NCBI GenBank assembly: GCA_900756575.1
Contig: CAAEKQ010000008.1
Location: 1 to 64,000, forward strand
Reading direction: 5' to 3'
DNA length: 64,000 nucleotides
Source of the DNA: an uncultured Oscillospiraceae bacterium
Lineage (GTDB): Bacteria > Bacillota > Clostridia > Oscillospirales > Oscillospiraceae
Within the stretch, counting starts at the first letter, position 1, and each line of letters begins with the position of its first letter. Shown in pieces: positions 1 through 8,450 of the stretch. The translations under genes and the position numbers were made by a program. A model generated the notes under the pieces. The model had not been told where the DNA came from. It was given only the letters and a program-made list of their open reading frames with translations, and searched no databases.

Positions 1-76
1 AACTCATCGCTGAATGCGGAAATCGTCATCTGTTTATCCATGCGTTCATTATATCATAATTTGGCTTCGTTTTGCT

Positions 77-98
77 TTTTTGTGCGGTATTGCCTTAG
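77..98 (-). repeat. Single end of a TAAGGCAAYACCGCACAAA repeat element
   Basis: Read on the minus strand this stretch begins TCTAAGGCAATACCGCAC and matches the ends of the elements at 39091-39256 and 55855-55891. Only one end is visible; the partner end is either missing or lies left of the window. It sits just downstream of the lipoprotein gene stop. Confidence 0.6.
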
Positions 99-103
99 AT
101 CAA

Positions 104-730
104 TCAGGGCATCGGATTGGCCGCCTGCTGCTTTGCCATTTCCTCCGCAAAGGCAATGGCGTCGGCGATGTCCTGCTCATCGGTATAGATGGTGTACGTA
201 GCGTCCATATAAGTCGCCTCATCAGTGATGGTGATCTCAAAATCGCCGGTAAAGCCGGAGATCGTCACCTTTTCGCTGGTGGGATAGCTGTAGGGGCCGC
301 CCAGTCCAACATTGGAATAGGTCACAGTGCCGTCGGAGGTGGTGATTCCCGCGCCCTCTTCGCCGGGCTGCGGCTCCCCCATATCGCCGGGTGCGTCACA
401 CTGGAAGAAGAACACAAAATCCTCGCCCACGGTGGCCTCAAAGGTCTGGCCGTCGGAGAAGGTGACGGTGCAGGTCTTGGGCGCTTCGGGCTCGGCAGAT
501 CCCTCCACAACGGAAACGGGCTCCAGTTCGGATGCAGCGGACGCTTCCTCCTGAACGGATGCCACCGGCTCCGGGGTGGCAGCGGGGGTTTCTTCCGCAG
601 GGGCCGCTGCTTCCGTGGCAGAGGCAGACGATTCAGCCGGGGCAGAACTGGTCGTATTTCCGCCGCAGGCCGTGAGCATACCGGCAGTCATGCAGGCCGC
701 CAGCAGCAGTGCAATGGTACGCTTTTTCAT
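104..730 (-). CDS. Predicted lipoprotein of unknown function, 208 aa
   Basis: The product begins with a lipoprotein signal peptide: a Lys/Arg start, a hydrophobic core and a lipobox LTAC with the lipidated Cys at residue 22. Residues 25-80 are a low-complexity Ala/Glu/Ser/Pro linker typical of surface lipoproteins. The folded part (about 85-208) contains TCTVTFSDGQTF and a run of beta-type sequence and matches no family that I recognise. The start at 730 is chosen because an AGGAGG site lies just upstream and the signal peptide begins there; a longer in-frame extension to 931 has no such support and would bury the signal. It is monocistronic with its own promoter at 804-832. Confidence 0.85.
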   Translation of the reverse strand: MKKRTIALLLAACMTAGMLTACGGNTTSSAPAESSASATEAAAPAEETPAATPEPVASVQEEASAASELEPVSVVEGSAEPEAPKTCTVTFSDGQTFEATVGEDFVFFFQCDAPGDMGEPQPGEEGAGITTSDGTVTYSNVGLGGPYSYPTSEKVTISGFTGDFEITITDEATYMDATYTIYTDEQDIADAIAFAEEMAKQQAANPMP

Positions 731-803
731 TTCATTTCCTCCTGACTTCAAATAAACTGGCACATATGGCGCGATGTATTTTCTTCCATTTGTGCTTATT
801 CGT

Positions 804-832
804 ATTATAAAAGAGGGGTTCCGCTTTGTCAA
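804..832 (-). promoter_or_regulatory. Sigma-A type promoter of the lipoprotein gene
   Basis: On the minus strand TTGACA (827-832) and TATAAT (804-809) are separated by 17 bases, a consensus pair. Between this promoter and tcdA (833-1071) I see no gene or other clear signal. Confidence 0.8.
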
Positions 833-1071
833 CGAGGAAGAATCAACGAAATACGCCTGCATCCTTTGGTGATTTATTTCGGAAATATTACGAGTAATTC
901 CGCCGTATATCATAAACGGATGATTCCACAAAACCGTGCATATTCCTATTTATAAAGTAGGTTTTGTTGTGTGCTTTGCCAATTGACCCCACTCCGCCCG
1001 ATGGTATATCATAGGTTGCGCAATGGATTCTGCTTCTTAGGATCCCATCACCATCGGAACGGAGGAACCTT

Positions 1072-1863
1072 ATGCTCAATCAGTTTTCCAGAACACAGCT
1101 GCTACTGGGAAAAGGGGCCATGGATCGGCTCCAGCAGGCCCATGTGGCGGTGTTCGGCATCGGCGGGGTGGGCGGCTATGTCTGCGGGGCCCTGGTTCGC
1201 AGCGGCGTGGGCGCATTTGATCTCATCGACGATGACCGGGGCTGCCTGACCAATCTCAACCGCCAGATCATCGCCACCCGTAAAACCGTGGGAAAATTCA
1301 AGGCAGAGCGCATCCACGACATCAACCCCAACGCCCAGGTAACCGTCCGCAAAGCCTTCTTCCTTCCGGAGAACGCCGACGAGTTTCCTTTCGATCAATA
1401 TGACTACGTGGTGGACGCCATCGACACCGTTTCCGGCAAGCTGGAGCTGGTAATGCAGGCAGACAAGGTGGGCGTTCCCATCATCAGCTCCATGGGCGCG
1501 GGGAACAAGCTGGATCCCACCGCCTTCCGTGTGGCGGATATCTACGAAACCAAGGTCTGTCCCCTGGCCCGGATCATGCGCCGGGAGCTTCGGAAGCGGG
1601 GCATTTCGCATTTGAAGGTGGTCTATTCCGAGGAACCGCCCATTCGTCCTCTGGAGGATATGTCCATCAGCTGCCACAGCCACTGCATCTGCCCGCCGGG
1701 CACCAAGCATAAGTGCACCGACCGCCGGGACATCCCCGGAAGCAACGCCTTTGTACCCTCTGTGGCCGGTCTGATTCTCGCCGGAGAGGTCATTCGGGAT
1801 CTCACCGCCGGAATTCCCGTGTCCGCAGAGACGCCGGATTCCCCGGAAGTGTTGCAGGCATAG
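1072..1863 (+). CDS. tcdA: tRNA threonylcarbamoyladenosine dehydratase (TcdA, CsdL/YgdL type)
   Basis: This E1-like ThiF/MoeB-fold enzyme uses ATP to cyclise t6A at tRNA position 37 to ct6A. The nucleotide loop GIGGVGG starts at residue 29, the acidic motif LIDDD at 51-55, and N61/R64/Q65 match the ATP-binding NLNRQ motif. Residues 200-215 hold a Cys/His cluster (CHSHCICPPG followed by KHKC) typical of the clostridial subgroup. Its 263 aa is normal for TcdA, shorter than most MoeB proteins, and it lacks a rhodanese domain. GGAGGA precedes the ATG. It stands alone; the t6A enzyme TsaD is elsewhere in the window (41291). Confidence 0.9.
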   Translation: MLNQFSRTQLLLGKGAMDRLQQAHVAVFGIGGVGGYVCGALVRSGVGAFDLIDDDRGCLTNLNRQIIATRKTVGKFKAERIHDINPNAQVTVRKAFFLPENADEFPFDQYDYVVDAIDTVSGKLELVMQADKVGVPIISSMGAGNKLDPTAFRVADIYETKVCPLARIMRRELRKRGISHLKVVYSEEPPIRPLEDMSISCHSHCICPPGTKHKCTDRRDIPGSNAFVPSVAGLILAGEVIRDLTAGIPVSAETPDSPEVLQA

Positions 1864-1929
1864 GGAACAAACTTTTCCCTAATTTTCTGGCAGTTTCCGC
1901 CAAAGTTTTTATCCTTCCCCATTTCTCCG

Positions 1930-1959
1930 TTGACGGGACGTTTTCCCCTGTGCTACCAT
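1930..1959 (+). promoter_or_regulatory. Promoter of the small membrane protein
   Basis: TTGACG (1930-1935) and TACCAT (1954-1959) are spaced by 18 bases, about 30 bases upstream of the start at 1990. Confidence 0.6.
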
Positions 1960-1989
1960 AGAGGCAATCAATGGAAGGGGGAGTATCCC

Positions 1990-2208
1990 ATGGAACGGAT
2001 TTTCAAGATTATCATCTTTCTGATTTTGCTGGTCTGCCTGGTGATGACCATCCGCCTGTTTGCCATCGGCGGTGTGGTCGCGGACGAATACGGTCTCAGC
2101 GGTGCGACCATTTACGGCGGAAAAACCGGCCTTTATATGGCCTGGGCCCGGATGTTCCTGCTGCTGATCGGTTCTTTCCTGGCGTTTCTCCACATTTTTG
2201 AGGACTAA
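1990..2208 (+). CDS. Small two-helix membrane protein, 72 aa
   Basis: Two hydrophobic segments (about residues 6-27 and 49-68) flank a short loop containing DEYGLSGATIYGG. The start at 1990 has a GGAAGGGGG ribosome site and is preferred over an upstream in-frame ATG at 1930, which overlaps the promoter -35. I do not recognise a named family. It is a single-gene unit ended by the terminator at 2230. Confidence 0.7.
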   Translation: MERIFKIIIFLILLVCLVMTIRLFAIGGVVADEYGLSGATIYGGKTGLYMAWARMFLLLIGSFLAFLHIFED

Positions 2209-2229
2209 TTTCATCGAAATCACGCAAAA

Positions 2230-2263
2230 ATCCCCTGAACCAAGCCGGTTCAGGGGATCTTTT
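2230..2263. terminator. Bidirectional terminator between converging genes
   Basis: ATCCCCTGAACC and GGTTCAGGGGAT form a 12-bp stem with a five-base loop, with A-rich sequence on the left and a T run on the right, so it can serve both strands. Confidence 0.85.
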
Positions 2264-2270
2264 TGTCCAA

Positions 2271-4028
2271 TCAGAGGTTTTCCTTGCGGATCTCGTCCAT
2301 GATCCGGCCCATGAGACCGGTGCGGCCAAAGGGAGTCATGAGATAGAAGCCATCCACATAGGGGGCGATCTCCTTGGCAATGGTGGTGGAGATTCGAACA
2401 GCCAGCTCCTCGCCCTGGGCCCGATCCAGTCCGGCATAGCGGTCAATAATCTCCTGATCCACGGTAATGCCCGACACCTCGCTGTTCATAAACAGGGCGT
2501 TCCGCTGGCTGACCACGGGGATAATGCCGCCCAGGATCTTGCCGTGGAGGGTTTCATGGGCCAGCTTCAGGTTTTCCAATGCCTGCGCGGTCAGCACCGG
2601 CTGGGTCAGGAAGCCCACCATGCCGTTTTCCTCCTTCTTCTGGGCCAGCCGCAGCTGTACGGAGAAGTTCCGGGCGTTGAGATTCAGCGCGCCGAATACC
2701 CGGAAGGGCGTGGTCAAAACCGTTTCGCCCAGGCCGGTGATATATCGGGCCAGCATTCTGGAGTTGAAGTTGAAGACGCTTTTCACCTCGTCCCGGTCCG
2801 CACTGGGGATGGGGTCGCCGGTGACGGTCAGAACATTATGTACGCCCTCGGCGCTGAGACCCAGCAGCAATGCCTTGGTGGCGTTGAGATTCCGATCCCG
2901 GCAGGTCATATGGGGCAGTGCCTCCACACCCAGCTCCCGGTGAATTTTGCAGGCCAAAATGCTGGCGTCCATCCGTGCCCGGGCAATGGGGCAGTCGGCA
3001 ATGGTGATGATATCCGCCCCATGGGCCTGAAGCTCCCGGGCCCCCGCCATGAATTTGGCCACATCTCCGGACTCCGGCGGGTCCAGCTCCACCGCTATGG
3101 GCTTTTTCCCGGGCTGCTCCAGCGTCTCCCAGAACCGGTTCCGCTCCGGCTGGGGCTTTTTCTGCTCCGGCTGCACCACGGGAATCTCCTTGGGTGTGCT
3201 GCCGCCCAGGGCCTCCACCGTTGCGGCCAGATGCTTGGGGGTGGTACCACAGCAGCCGCCCAGAATTCCCACGCCCATGGCGTGCAGCCGCTCCATCTGT
3301 CCGGCAAAATACTGGGGATCGCCCTCATAGATGGTGCGTCCTCCCAATACCGTGGGATAGCCCGCGTTGGGCATCACCGACAGGGGCTTTTCCACCGTGC
3401 CCAGCTGCTCCACCAGGGAAATCATATGTCTTGCCCCGGACACGCAGTTGAGGCCCACCGCATCCACCGCCGGATTGGCCTCCGCCTGATGGATGAGATG
3501 GGTAGCTAGCTGTCCCGAGCGGGTAAATCCGTCGGGCTGGGAGGCAAAGGAGGTGATGATATATGCCTCCGGCTGCTTTTCCCGGATGTACCTGGCGATT
3601 TCACCGATGCAGGAAAAGCTGCTCAGGGTCTCAAACAGGAAGTTCGTTGCCCCCAGCTCCAGGAATATGTCCACGGAGAACCGGTATTCCTCCAGCGCCC
3701 GCTTGGCGTCGGTCATGGGCACCGGGCCCAGGTCTGCAAATACAAATGCATCCCCGGCGGCCTCCTTGGCAATGTTCCAGCCCGCCTCGATGACCTTTCG
3801 GCAGGTTTCCTCGCCCATGGTCAGCCGATTCGCCCCAAAGGTGTTGGTTTTAATGGCATTGCACCCGGAAGCCAGATAGGCCTGATGCACCGCCTTGACC
3901 TGCTCCGGGGCCTCCAGATTGGTCGTCTCGCAGCCGTCGGCCGGGCGGTGGTACTTGGTCATGAGATAGCTGCCCATGGCCCCGTCGAAAATCAGCGTAT
4001 GCTCCTTCAAAAATGCTCTAACATCCAT
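2271..4028 (-). CDS. Fused homocysteine S-methyltransferase / methylenetetrahydrofolate reductase
   Basis: Residues 1-290 form a homocysteine methyltransferase barrel with the three zinc cysteines C195 (GLNC) and C259-C260 (GGCCGTT). Residues about 315-585 form a methylene-THF reductase domain of the FAD-dependent MetF type. The layout is that of Bacillus YitJ-like proteins: the reductase makes 5-methyl-THF and the N-terminal domain can transfer methyl to homocysteine. The start at 4028 (AGGGGAC upstream) gives 585 aa; an upstream extension runs into metH and is not supported. It lies 16 bases after metH, so the unit supplies both the methyl donor and the methionine synthase. The exact methyl donor of the first domain cannot be read from sequence. 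Confidence 0.88.
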   Translation of the reverse strand: MDVRAFLKEHTLIFDGAMGSYLMTKYHRPADGCETTNLEAPEQVKAVHQAYLASGCNAIKTNTFGANRLTMGEETCRKVIEAGWNIAKEAAGDAFVFADLGPVPMTDAKRALEEYRFSVDIFLELGATNFLFETLSSFSCIGEIARYIREKQPEAYIITSFASQPDGFTRSGQLATHLIHQAEANPAVDAVGLNCVSGARHMISLVEQLGTVEKPLSVMPNAGYPTVLGGRTIYEGDPQYFAGQMERLHAMGVGILGGCCGTTPKHLAATVEALGGSTPKEIPVVQPEQKKPQPERNRFWETLEQPGKKPIAVELDPPESGDVAKFMAGARELQAHGADIITIADCPIARARMDASILACKIHRELGVEALPHMTCRDRNLNATKALLLGLSAEGVHNVLTVTGDPIPSADRDEVKSVFNFNSRMLARYITGLGETVLTTPFRVFGALNLNARNFSVQLRLAQKKEENGMVGFLTQPVLTAQALENLKLAHETLHGKILGGIIPVVSQRNALFMNSEVSGITVDQEIIDRYAGLDRAQGEELAVRISTTIAKEIAPYVDGFYLMTPFGRTGLMGRIMDEIRKENL

Positions 4029-4044
4029 TGCTCTGTCCCCTTTG

Positions 4045-6396
4045 TTATCCCAGCACCTTCCGTGCAATGTCCACACTCTCTTTCGCGTCCTTGGCATAGT
4101 AGTCCGCGCCGATCTCCTTGGCATATTCCGGCGTCAAAACCGCGCCGCCGACCCAGATTTTACAGTCGTGGCCGCTTTCCCGGATGGCCTGAATGGTCTC
4201 CGCCATGCTGACCACCGTGGTCGTCATCAGTGCAGACAGGCCCACCAGCTTGACATCCTCCCGGATCACCGCTTCCACCACCGTCTCTACCGGCACATCC
4301 CGGCCCAGGTCGATGACGGTATAGCCGTAGTTCTCCAGAACCACTTTTACAATATTCTTGCCGATGTCGTGGATATCTCCGTGTACCGTGGCAATGACAA
4401 TCTTGCCCTTGCTGACGGAACCCGCACCTTTTTCGGCGATACGCTTTTTAATGACCTCAAAGCCCTCGCAGGCCGCATTGGCCGCATTGATGAGCTGCGG
4501 GAGGAAGATCTCCTGCTTTTCATACCGGTCGCCCACCAGATCCAGCGCCGGGATCAGCATGGTGTTTACCACATCCAACTCCGTCATGGTCTCCAGAGCC
4601 TTGACGGTCAGCGCGGCGGTTTCCTGCTTGAGGCCCCGGGCAATGGCGGTCTCAATGGTCATGGCACCTGAGGGCTGCGGGGTAGCCGGTGCACTGGAGC
4701 TTTCCCCTGCGAACCGGGCAATATAGGCCTCGCTGTCCTTATCCTGGCAGGAAAGTACCCGGAAGGAGGTCACTGCGTCCATGATCGCCTTCTGATTGGG
4801 GTTCACAATGGGAAGATCCAGTCCCGCATACATAGCCTGGGTCAAAAAGCTCACGGTGATATGCTCTCTGGCCGGAAGGCCGAAGGAGATATTGCTGACC
4901 CCCAATACCGTGTGCAGGCCCATCTCCTGGGTGACATAACGCACGGCCTCCAGGGTTTCCACCGCCTGCTCCTGCTGCGCCGATACGGTCAAGGTCAGGC
5001 AGTCGATGTAGACATCCTCCTTGGGAATGCCGAACTCCAGCGCCGCATCCAGAATCCGCTGGGCGATTTCAATTCGCGCCTGGGCCGTCTGGGGAATGCC
5101 GCCGTGATCCATGGCAAGGCCCACCACCGCAGCGCCGTATTTTTTGCACAGGGGCAGAATCTGCTCCAGCACCTCCCGGTTGCCGTTGACGGAATTTACA
5201 ATGGGCTTGCCGTTATAGGCCCGGAGTCCCGCCTCAATGGCCGTCGGATCGGAGGAGTCGATCTGAAGGGGCAGCTCCACCACGGACTGGAGGTTCTTCA
5301 CCACCTGCACCATCATCTCGTCCTCCTGAATGCCGGGAAGTCCCACATTGACATCCAGAATTTCCGCGCCGGCGTCCTGCTGCTCCATGCCCCGCTCCAG
5401 AATATAGCTCATATCCCGCTCCCGCAGGGCCTGCTGGAAGCGCTTTTTTCCGGTGGGATTGATCCGCTCGCCGATGACCCGAACGCCGTTGAGCTCTGCC
5501 ACACAGGTGGGGGAGCAGACGCCGTGACGGCTGGCCTTGGGCCGGGACGCAGGGGGCAGCGACCCTGCCGCAGCGTCCAGTGCCCGGATAAAATCGGGGG
5601 TAGTACCGCAGCAGCCGCCCATGATTGTAACGCCAAGCTCTGCCGCCCCCTTCATTTCCTCGGCAAATTCCTCCGGGGTAATCACATAGGCGCCGGTGGC
5701 CGGATCGGGCAGGCCCGCATTGGGCTTCAAAATCAGCGGAAGATCCGTCCATTGGCGCAGCTCCTCCACCATGGGCAGCAGCTCCTTGGGGCCAAGAGAG
5801 CAGTTAAAGCCCAGGGCATCCACCCCAAGGCCGGTGAGGGTCAGCGCCATGGCCGGAACCGTCACGCCCACAAAGGTTCGCCCCGTGGCCTCAAAGGTCA
5901 TGGTCACCCAAACCGGGAGATTGGTATTCTCTTTGGCCGCCAACACCGCCGCCTTAACCTCATACAGGTCGCTCATGGTCTCAAAAATCACAAGATCGGC
6001 CCCGGCCTGCTCACCGGCAATGACCATCTCCTTATAAATATCATAGGCTTCGTCAAAGGACATGGTGCCCAATGGCTCCAGCAGCTGACCGATGGGGCCC
6101 ACGTCCAGCGCCACCTTTATGTCCCGGTCTCCCGCCGCCGTCCGTGCCGCCTGAATGCCGCCGGCAATCAGCTCCGCCGGGGTATAGCCGGAGGTTTCGA
6201 CCTTATGCCGGTTGGCGCCGAAGGTGTTGGCATAGATCACATGGGAACCGGCCTCCACATATTTTCTCTGAATCTCTGCCACCGTGTCCGGATTGGTGAT
6301 ATTCCAAACCTCCGGCAGCTGGCCCACAGGCAGTCCCGCCGCCTGAAGCATGGTGCCCATGCCGCCGTCCAAGATTGTAATGTTATTGGTGCCCAC
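4045..6396 (-). CDS. metH: Cobalamin-dependent methionine synthase without reactivation domain
   Basis: The order of domains is homocysteine-binding barrel (about 1-280, zinc ligands C199, C262, C263), pterin/methyl-THF-binding barrel (about 300-560, INPTGKK at 312-318), helical cap (about 575-660) and B12-binding domain with D674-x-H676-x-x-G679. The C-terminal SAM-dependent reactivation domain of long MetH is absent; at 783 aa the protein stops after the B12 domain. The GTG at 6396 is chosen because AAAGGGG lies 10 bases upstream and the family-typical start (NNITILDGGMGT) follows at once. It overlaps the reactivation protein gene by 14 bases, which suggests translational coupling. Confidence 0.92.
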   Translation of the reverse strand: MGTNNITILDGGMGTMLQAAGLPVGQLPEVWNITNPDTVAEIQRKYVEAGSHVIYANTFGANRHKVETSGYTPAELIAGGIQAARTAAGDRDIKVALDVGPIGQLLEPLGTMSFDEAYDIYKEMVIAGEQAGADLVIFETMSDLYEVKAAVLAAKENTNLPVWVTMTFEATGRTFVGVTVPAMALTLTGLGVDALGFNCSLGPKELLPMVEELRQWTDLPLILKPNAGLPDPATGAYVITPEEFAEEMKGAAELGVTIMGGCCGTTPDFIRALDAAAGSLPPASRPKASRHGVCSPTCVAELNGVRVIGERINPTGKKRFQQALRERDMSYILERGMEQQDAGAEILDVNVGLPGIQEDEMMVQVVKNLQSVVELPLQIDSSDPTAIEAGLRAYNGKPIVNSVNGNREVLEQILPLCKKYGAAVVGLAMDHGGIPQTAQARIEIAQRILDAALEFGIPKEDVYIDCLTLTVSAQQEQAVETLEAVRYVTQEMGLHTVLGVSNISFGLPAREHITVSFLTQAMYAGLDLPIVNPNQKAIMDAVTSFRVLSCQDKDSEAYIARFAGESSSAPATPQPSGAMTIETAIARGLKQETAALTVKALETMTELDVVNTMLIPALDLVGDRYEKQEIFLPQLINAANAACEGFEVIKKRIAEKGAGSVSKGKIVIATVHGDIHDIGKNIVKVVLENYGYTVIDLGRDVPVETVVEAVIREDVKLVGLSALMTTTVVSMAETIQAIRESGHDCKIWVGGAVLTPEYAKEIGADYYAKDAKESVDIARKVLG

Positions 6397-7051
6397 AGGT
6401 ACGATTCCCCTTTCGATAGGTGCAGTTTTTGAATTGGCTGCAATAGGCGCAGCCGCGGAACCGTTTGGTCTGGGGCCGGTTCGCCACCCCCACAAGTGCC
6501 GTTACGGATTTCTGCGGGATCATCAGTCCCCCGGGGGACAGGGTCACGCCAATGCGCCGGGGCAGATCCAATACCCGACACAGCTCCGGCTGCTGGGCAA
6601 AGGGAAAATCCCCATACCCGGGACTGAATCGGTCGGTGAGATAGCCCTCCACCTGACCGCCGATGTCCTCGCAGAGATTGTCCAGCACATTTTCAATGGC
6701 ACTGCTGCCGCAGCAATCCAAAATCACCGCGTCGGTCATATTCCGAACCTGTGCCCGGCGAAGCAGCGCCTCCACCTCGGTGCCCAAGGTTGCCCCCAAC
6801 AGGATCACCTGATTGCAGTCCTGGAGCAGCGCCCGGATATCCTTGCCCTGAGGGAAGAAATCCGTGCCCTTGAGCGCACCGTCGGGAAGCAGCACAAACT
6901 GCCGCCAGACCGCCCGGGGACGCGCCGCCTTCATCATCACGTCCATACACCGGTGGATTTCCTCCATGATATCCGCCGGGATTTCGCCGCCCTTATACCC
7001 CAGATACAGCAATACCTCGTTTTCCTCTATGCCAGTTAATCTCGGCTCCAT
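6383..7051 (-). CDS. Stand-alone methionine synthase reactivation-domain protein
   Basis: This 222-aa protein resembles the MetH activation domain: the SPGYGD motif at 143-148 after R141 matches the RxxPGY SAM/B12 signature of that domain. The tail (residues 200-222) has four cysteines (C201, C204, C210, C219), a probable metal site not found in long MetH. It is the first gene of the unit, has GGGAGG seven bases before the ATG, and its last 14 bases overlap metH. The inferred role is reductive remethylation in trans of cob(II)alamin on the short MetH encoded next to it. Confidence 0.85.
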   Translation of the reverse strand: MEPRLTGIEENEVLLYLGYKGGEIPADIMEEIHRCMDVMMKAARPRAVWRQFVLLPDGALKGTDFFPQGKDIRALLQDCNQVILLGATLGTEVEALLRRAQVRNMTDAVILDCCGSSAIENVLDNLCEDIGGQVEGYLTDRFSPGYGDFPFAQQPELCRVLDLPRRIGVTLSPGGLMIPQKSVTALVGVANRPQTKRFRGCAYCSQFKNCTYRKGNRTCGHQ

Positions 7052-7078
7052 GGCGCGGCCTCCCTTCGTTTTGATACC

Positions 7079-7106
7079 ATTATACTAGGAAATTTGAAAA
7101 AAGCAA
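7079..7106 (-). promoter_or_regulatory. Promoter of the metH unit
   Basis: On the minus strand TTGCTT (7101-7106) and TATAAT (7079-7084) are 16 bases apart. The leader to 7051 is only about 20 nt, so no riboswitch fits between promoter and gene. Confidence 0.78.
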
Positions 7107-7127
7107 TTGATATTCTCATTTTTCCTA

Positions 7128-7156
7128 TTGACGTGGTATGTTTAATATGTTATTAT
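7128..7156 (+). promoter_or_regulatory. Promoter of cysK with nearby inverted-repeat motif
   Basis: TTGACG (7128-7133) and TATTAT (7151-7156) are 17 bases apart. The motif TAGGAAAT occurs at 7086 and 7173 and, inverted and slightly degenerate (ATTTTTCCTA), at 7118, bracketing both divergent promoters; a shared operator is possible but unproven. The cysK leader is about 140 nt. Confidence 0.7.
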
Positions 7157-7300
7157 GAACCCACCAATTCAGTAGGAAATGAGAGATGCCCAATGAAGTT
7201 TACCCATTTTACTGTCTCCCTGTCACGATGTTGCAGCTGACCGAAGCAAAATCAGAACAAACATCCACATGGCATACATTATATAAAGGAGATCATTCAA

Positions 7301-8230
7301 ATGGCAATTTATCATTCCGTTACCGAGCTCATTGGTCACACCCCTCTGGTGGAGCTGACCGGCTATGAAAAGAAGCATAACGTTCCCGCCGAAATCGTGG
7401 CAAAGGTTGAGTTGTTCAACCCCGCCGGTTCCATTAAGGACCGTATCGCCGCCGCCATGCTGGAGGATGCCGAGGAAAAAGGCATTTTAAATAAGGACAC
7501 GGTGATCATTGAGCCCACCTCCGGCAACACCGGCGTTGCCCTTGCCGCATTTGCCGCCGCCCGGGGCTACCGGATTATCATCACCATGCCCGAAACCATG
7601 AGCGTGGAGCGCCGTCGCCTGATGGCCGCTTACGGCGCAGAGCTGGTGCTGACCCCCGGCCCCAAGATGGTAGACGCCATCGCCAAGGCCAACGAGCTGG
7701 CCAAGGAGATTCCCAACAGCTTCATCCCCGGCCAGTTCACCAACCCTGCCAATCCCAAGAAGCACTACGATACCACCGGCCCCGAGATTTGGAACGGCGC
7801 CGAAGGCAAGGTGGATATCTTCCTCGCAGGCATCGGCACCGGCGGCACCCTGTCCGGCGCAGGCAAGTATCTCAAGGAGAAAAACCCGGATATCCAGATC
7901 ATCGGCATTGAACCCACGGATTCCCCCGTGCTCACCCAGGGCCATCCCGGCGTCCACAAGATTCAGGGCATTGGCGCAGGCTTTGTCCCGGATACTCTGG
8001 ACACCTCCATTTACGACGAGGTCATCGCCGTAAAGAACGAGGATGCTTTCCAGGCAGGCCGCGAAATCGCCCGAACCGACGGCATTTTGGTGGGCATTTC
8101 CTCCGGCGCCGCACTGTGGGCCGCAACCCAGGTGGCAAACCGCCCCGAAAACAAGGGCAAGCGCATTGTGGTAATCTTCCCGGACACCGGCGAGCGCTAT
8201 CTCTCCACCGCACTGTTTGCAGAAGAATAA
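7301..8230 (+). CDS. cysK: Cysteine synthase (O-acetylserine sulfhydrylase)
   Basis: This fold-type II PLP enzyme condenses O-acetylserine with sulfide to cysteine. The PLP lysine is K46 in SIKDR, the substrate loop PTSGNTG is at about 68-74, the phosphate-binding loop GTGGT at about 177-181, and SSGAA near 267 closes the PLP site. Its 309 aa matches CysK, without the CBS domain of cystathionine synthases. AAAGGAG precedes the ATG. It faces the methionine unit across a shared 250-bp promoter region. Confidence 0.95.
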   Translation: MAIYHSVTELIGHTPLVELTGYEKKHNVPAEIVAKVELFNPAGSIKDRIAAAMLEDAEEKGILNKDTVIIEPTSGNTGVALAAFAAARGYRIIITMPETMSVERRRLMAAYGAELVLTPGPKMVDAIAKANELAKEIPNSFIPGQFTNPANPKKHYDTTGPEIWNGAEGKVDIFLAGIGTGGTLSGAGKYLKEKNPDIQIIGIEPTDSPVLTQGHPGVHKIQGIGAGFVPDTLDTSIYDEVIAVKNEDAFQAGREIARTDGILVGISSGAALWAATQVANRPENKGKRIVVIFPDTGERYLSTALFAEE

Positions 8231-8450
8231 GAACATATTTGTACCGGTTTCCCGCATTCTGTGGAAAGCCGGTGCGTTTTTCTGCCTTCCGGATGCTGGA
8301 AGGAAGTTCATGCAAAGCTCCAATATCATATAAATATTTTATATCTTTTATACAAGGCATATGGCACAGGATGCGCTATAATAGGAGCTACAGAGGGACG
8401 AAACACACAAGCCTCTCCCCCTAAAATCTCAGAATCAAAGGAGAATTGCT

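Noticed and set aside
14..745. Plus-strand frame opposite the first lipoprotein
   Set aside because: Arg/Gly/His-rich shadow of the lipoprotein linker; the minus-strand frame has promoter, ribosome site and lipobox.
7051..7300. SAM or cobalamin riboswitch for metH or cysK
   Set aside because: The metH leader is about 20 nt, and the cysK leader of about 140 nt shows none of the core stems that I know for these riboswitches.
7186..7368. 60-codon frame in the cysK leader, possible upstream peptide
   Set aside because: It runs 68 bases into cysK in another frame and has only a weak AGGAAAT site and one Cys. Without conservation data I do not call it.
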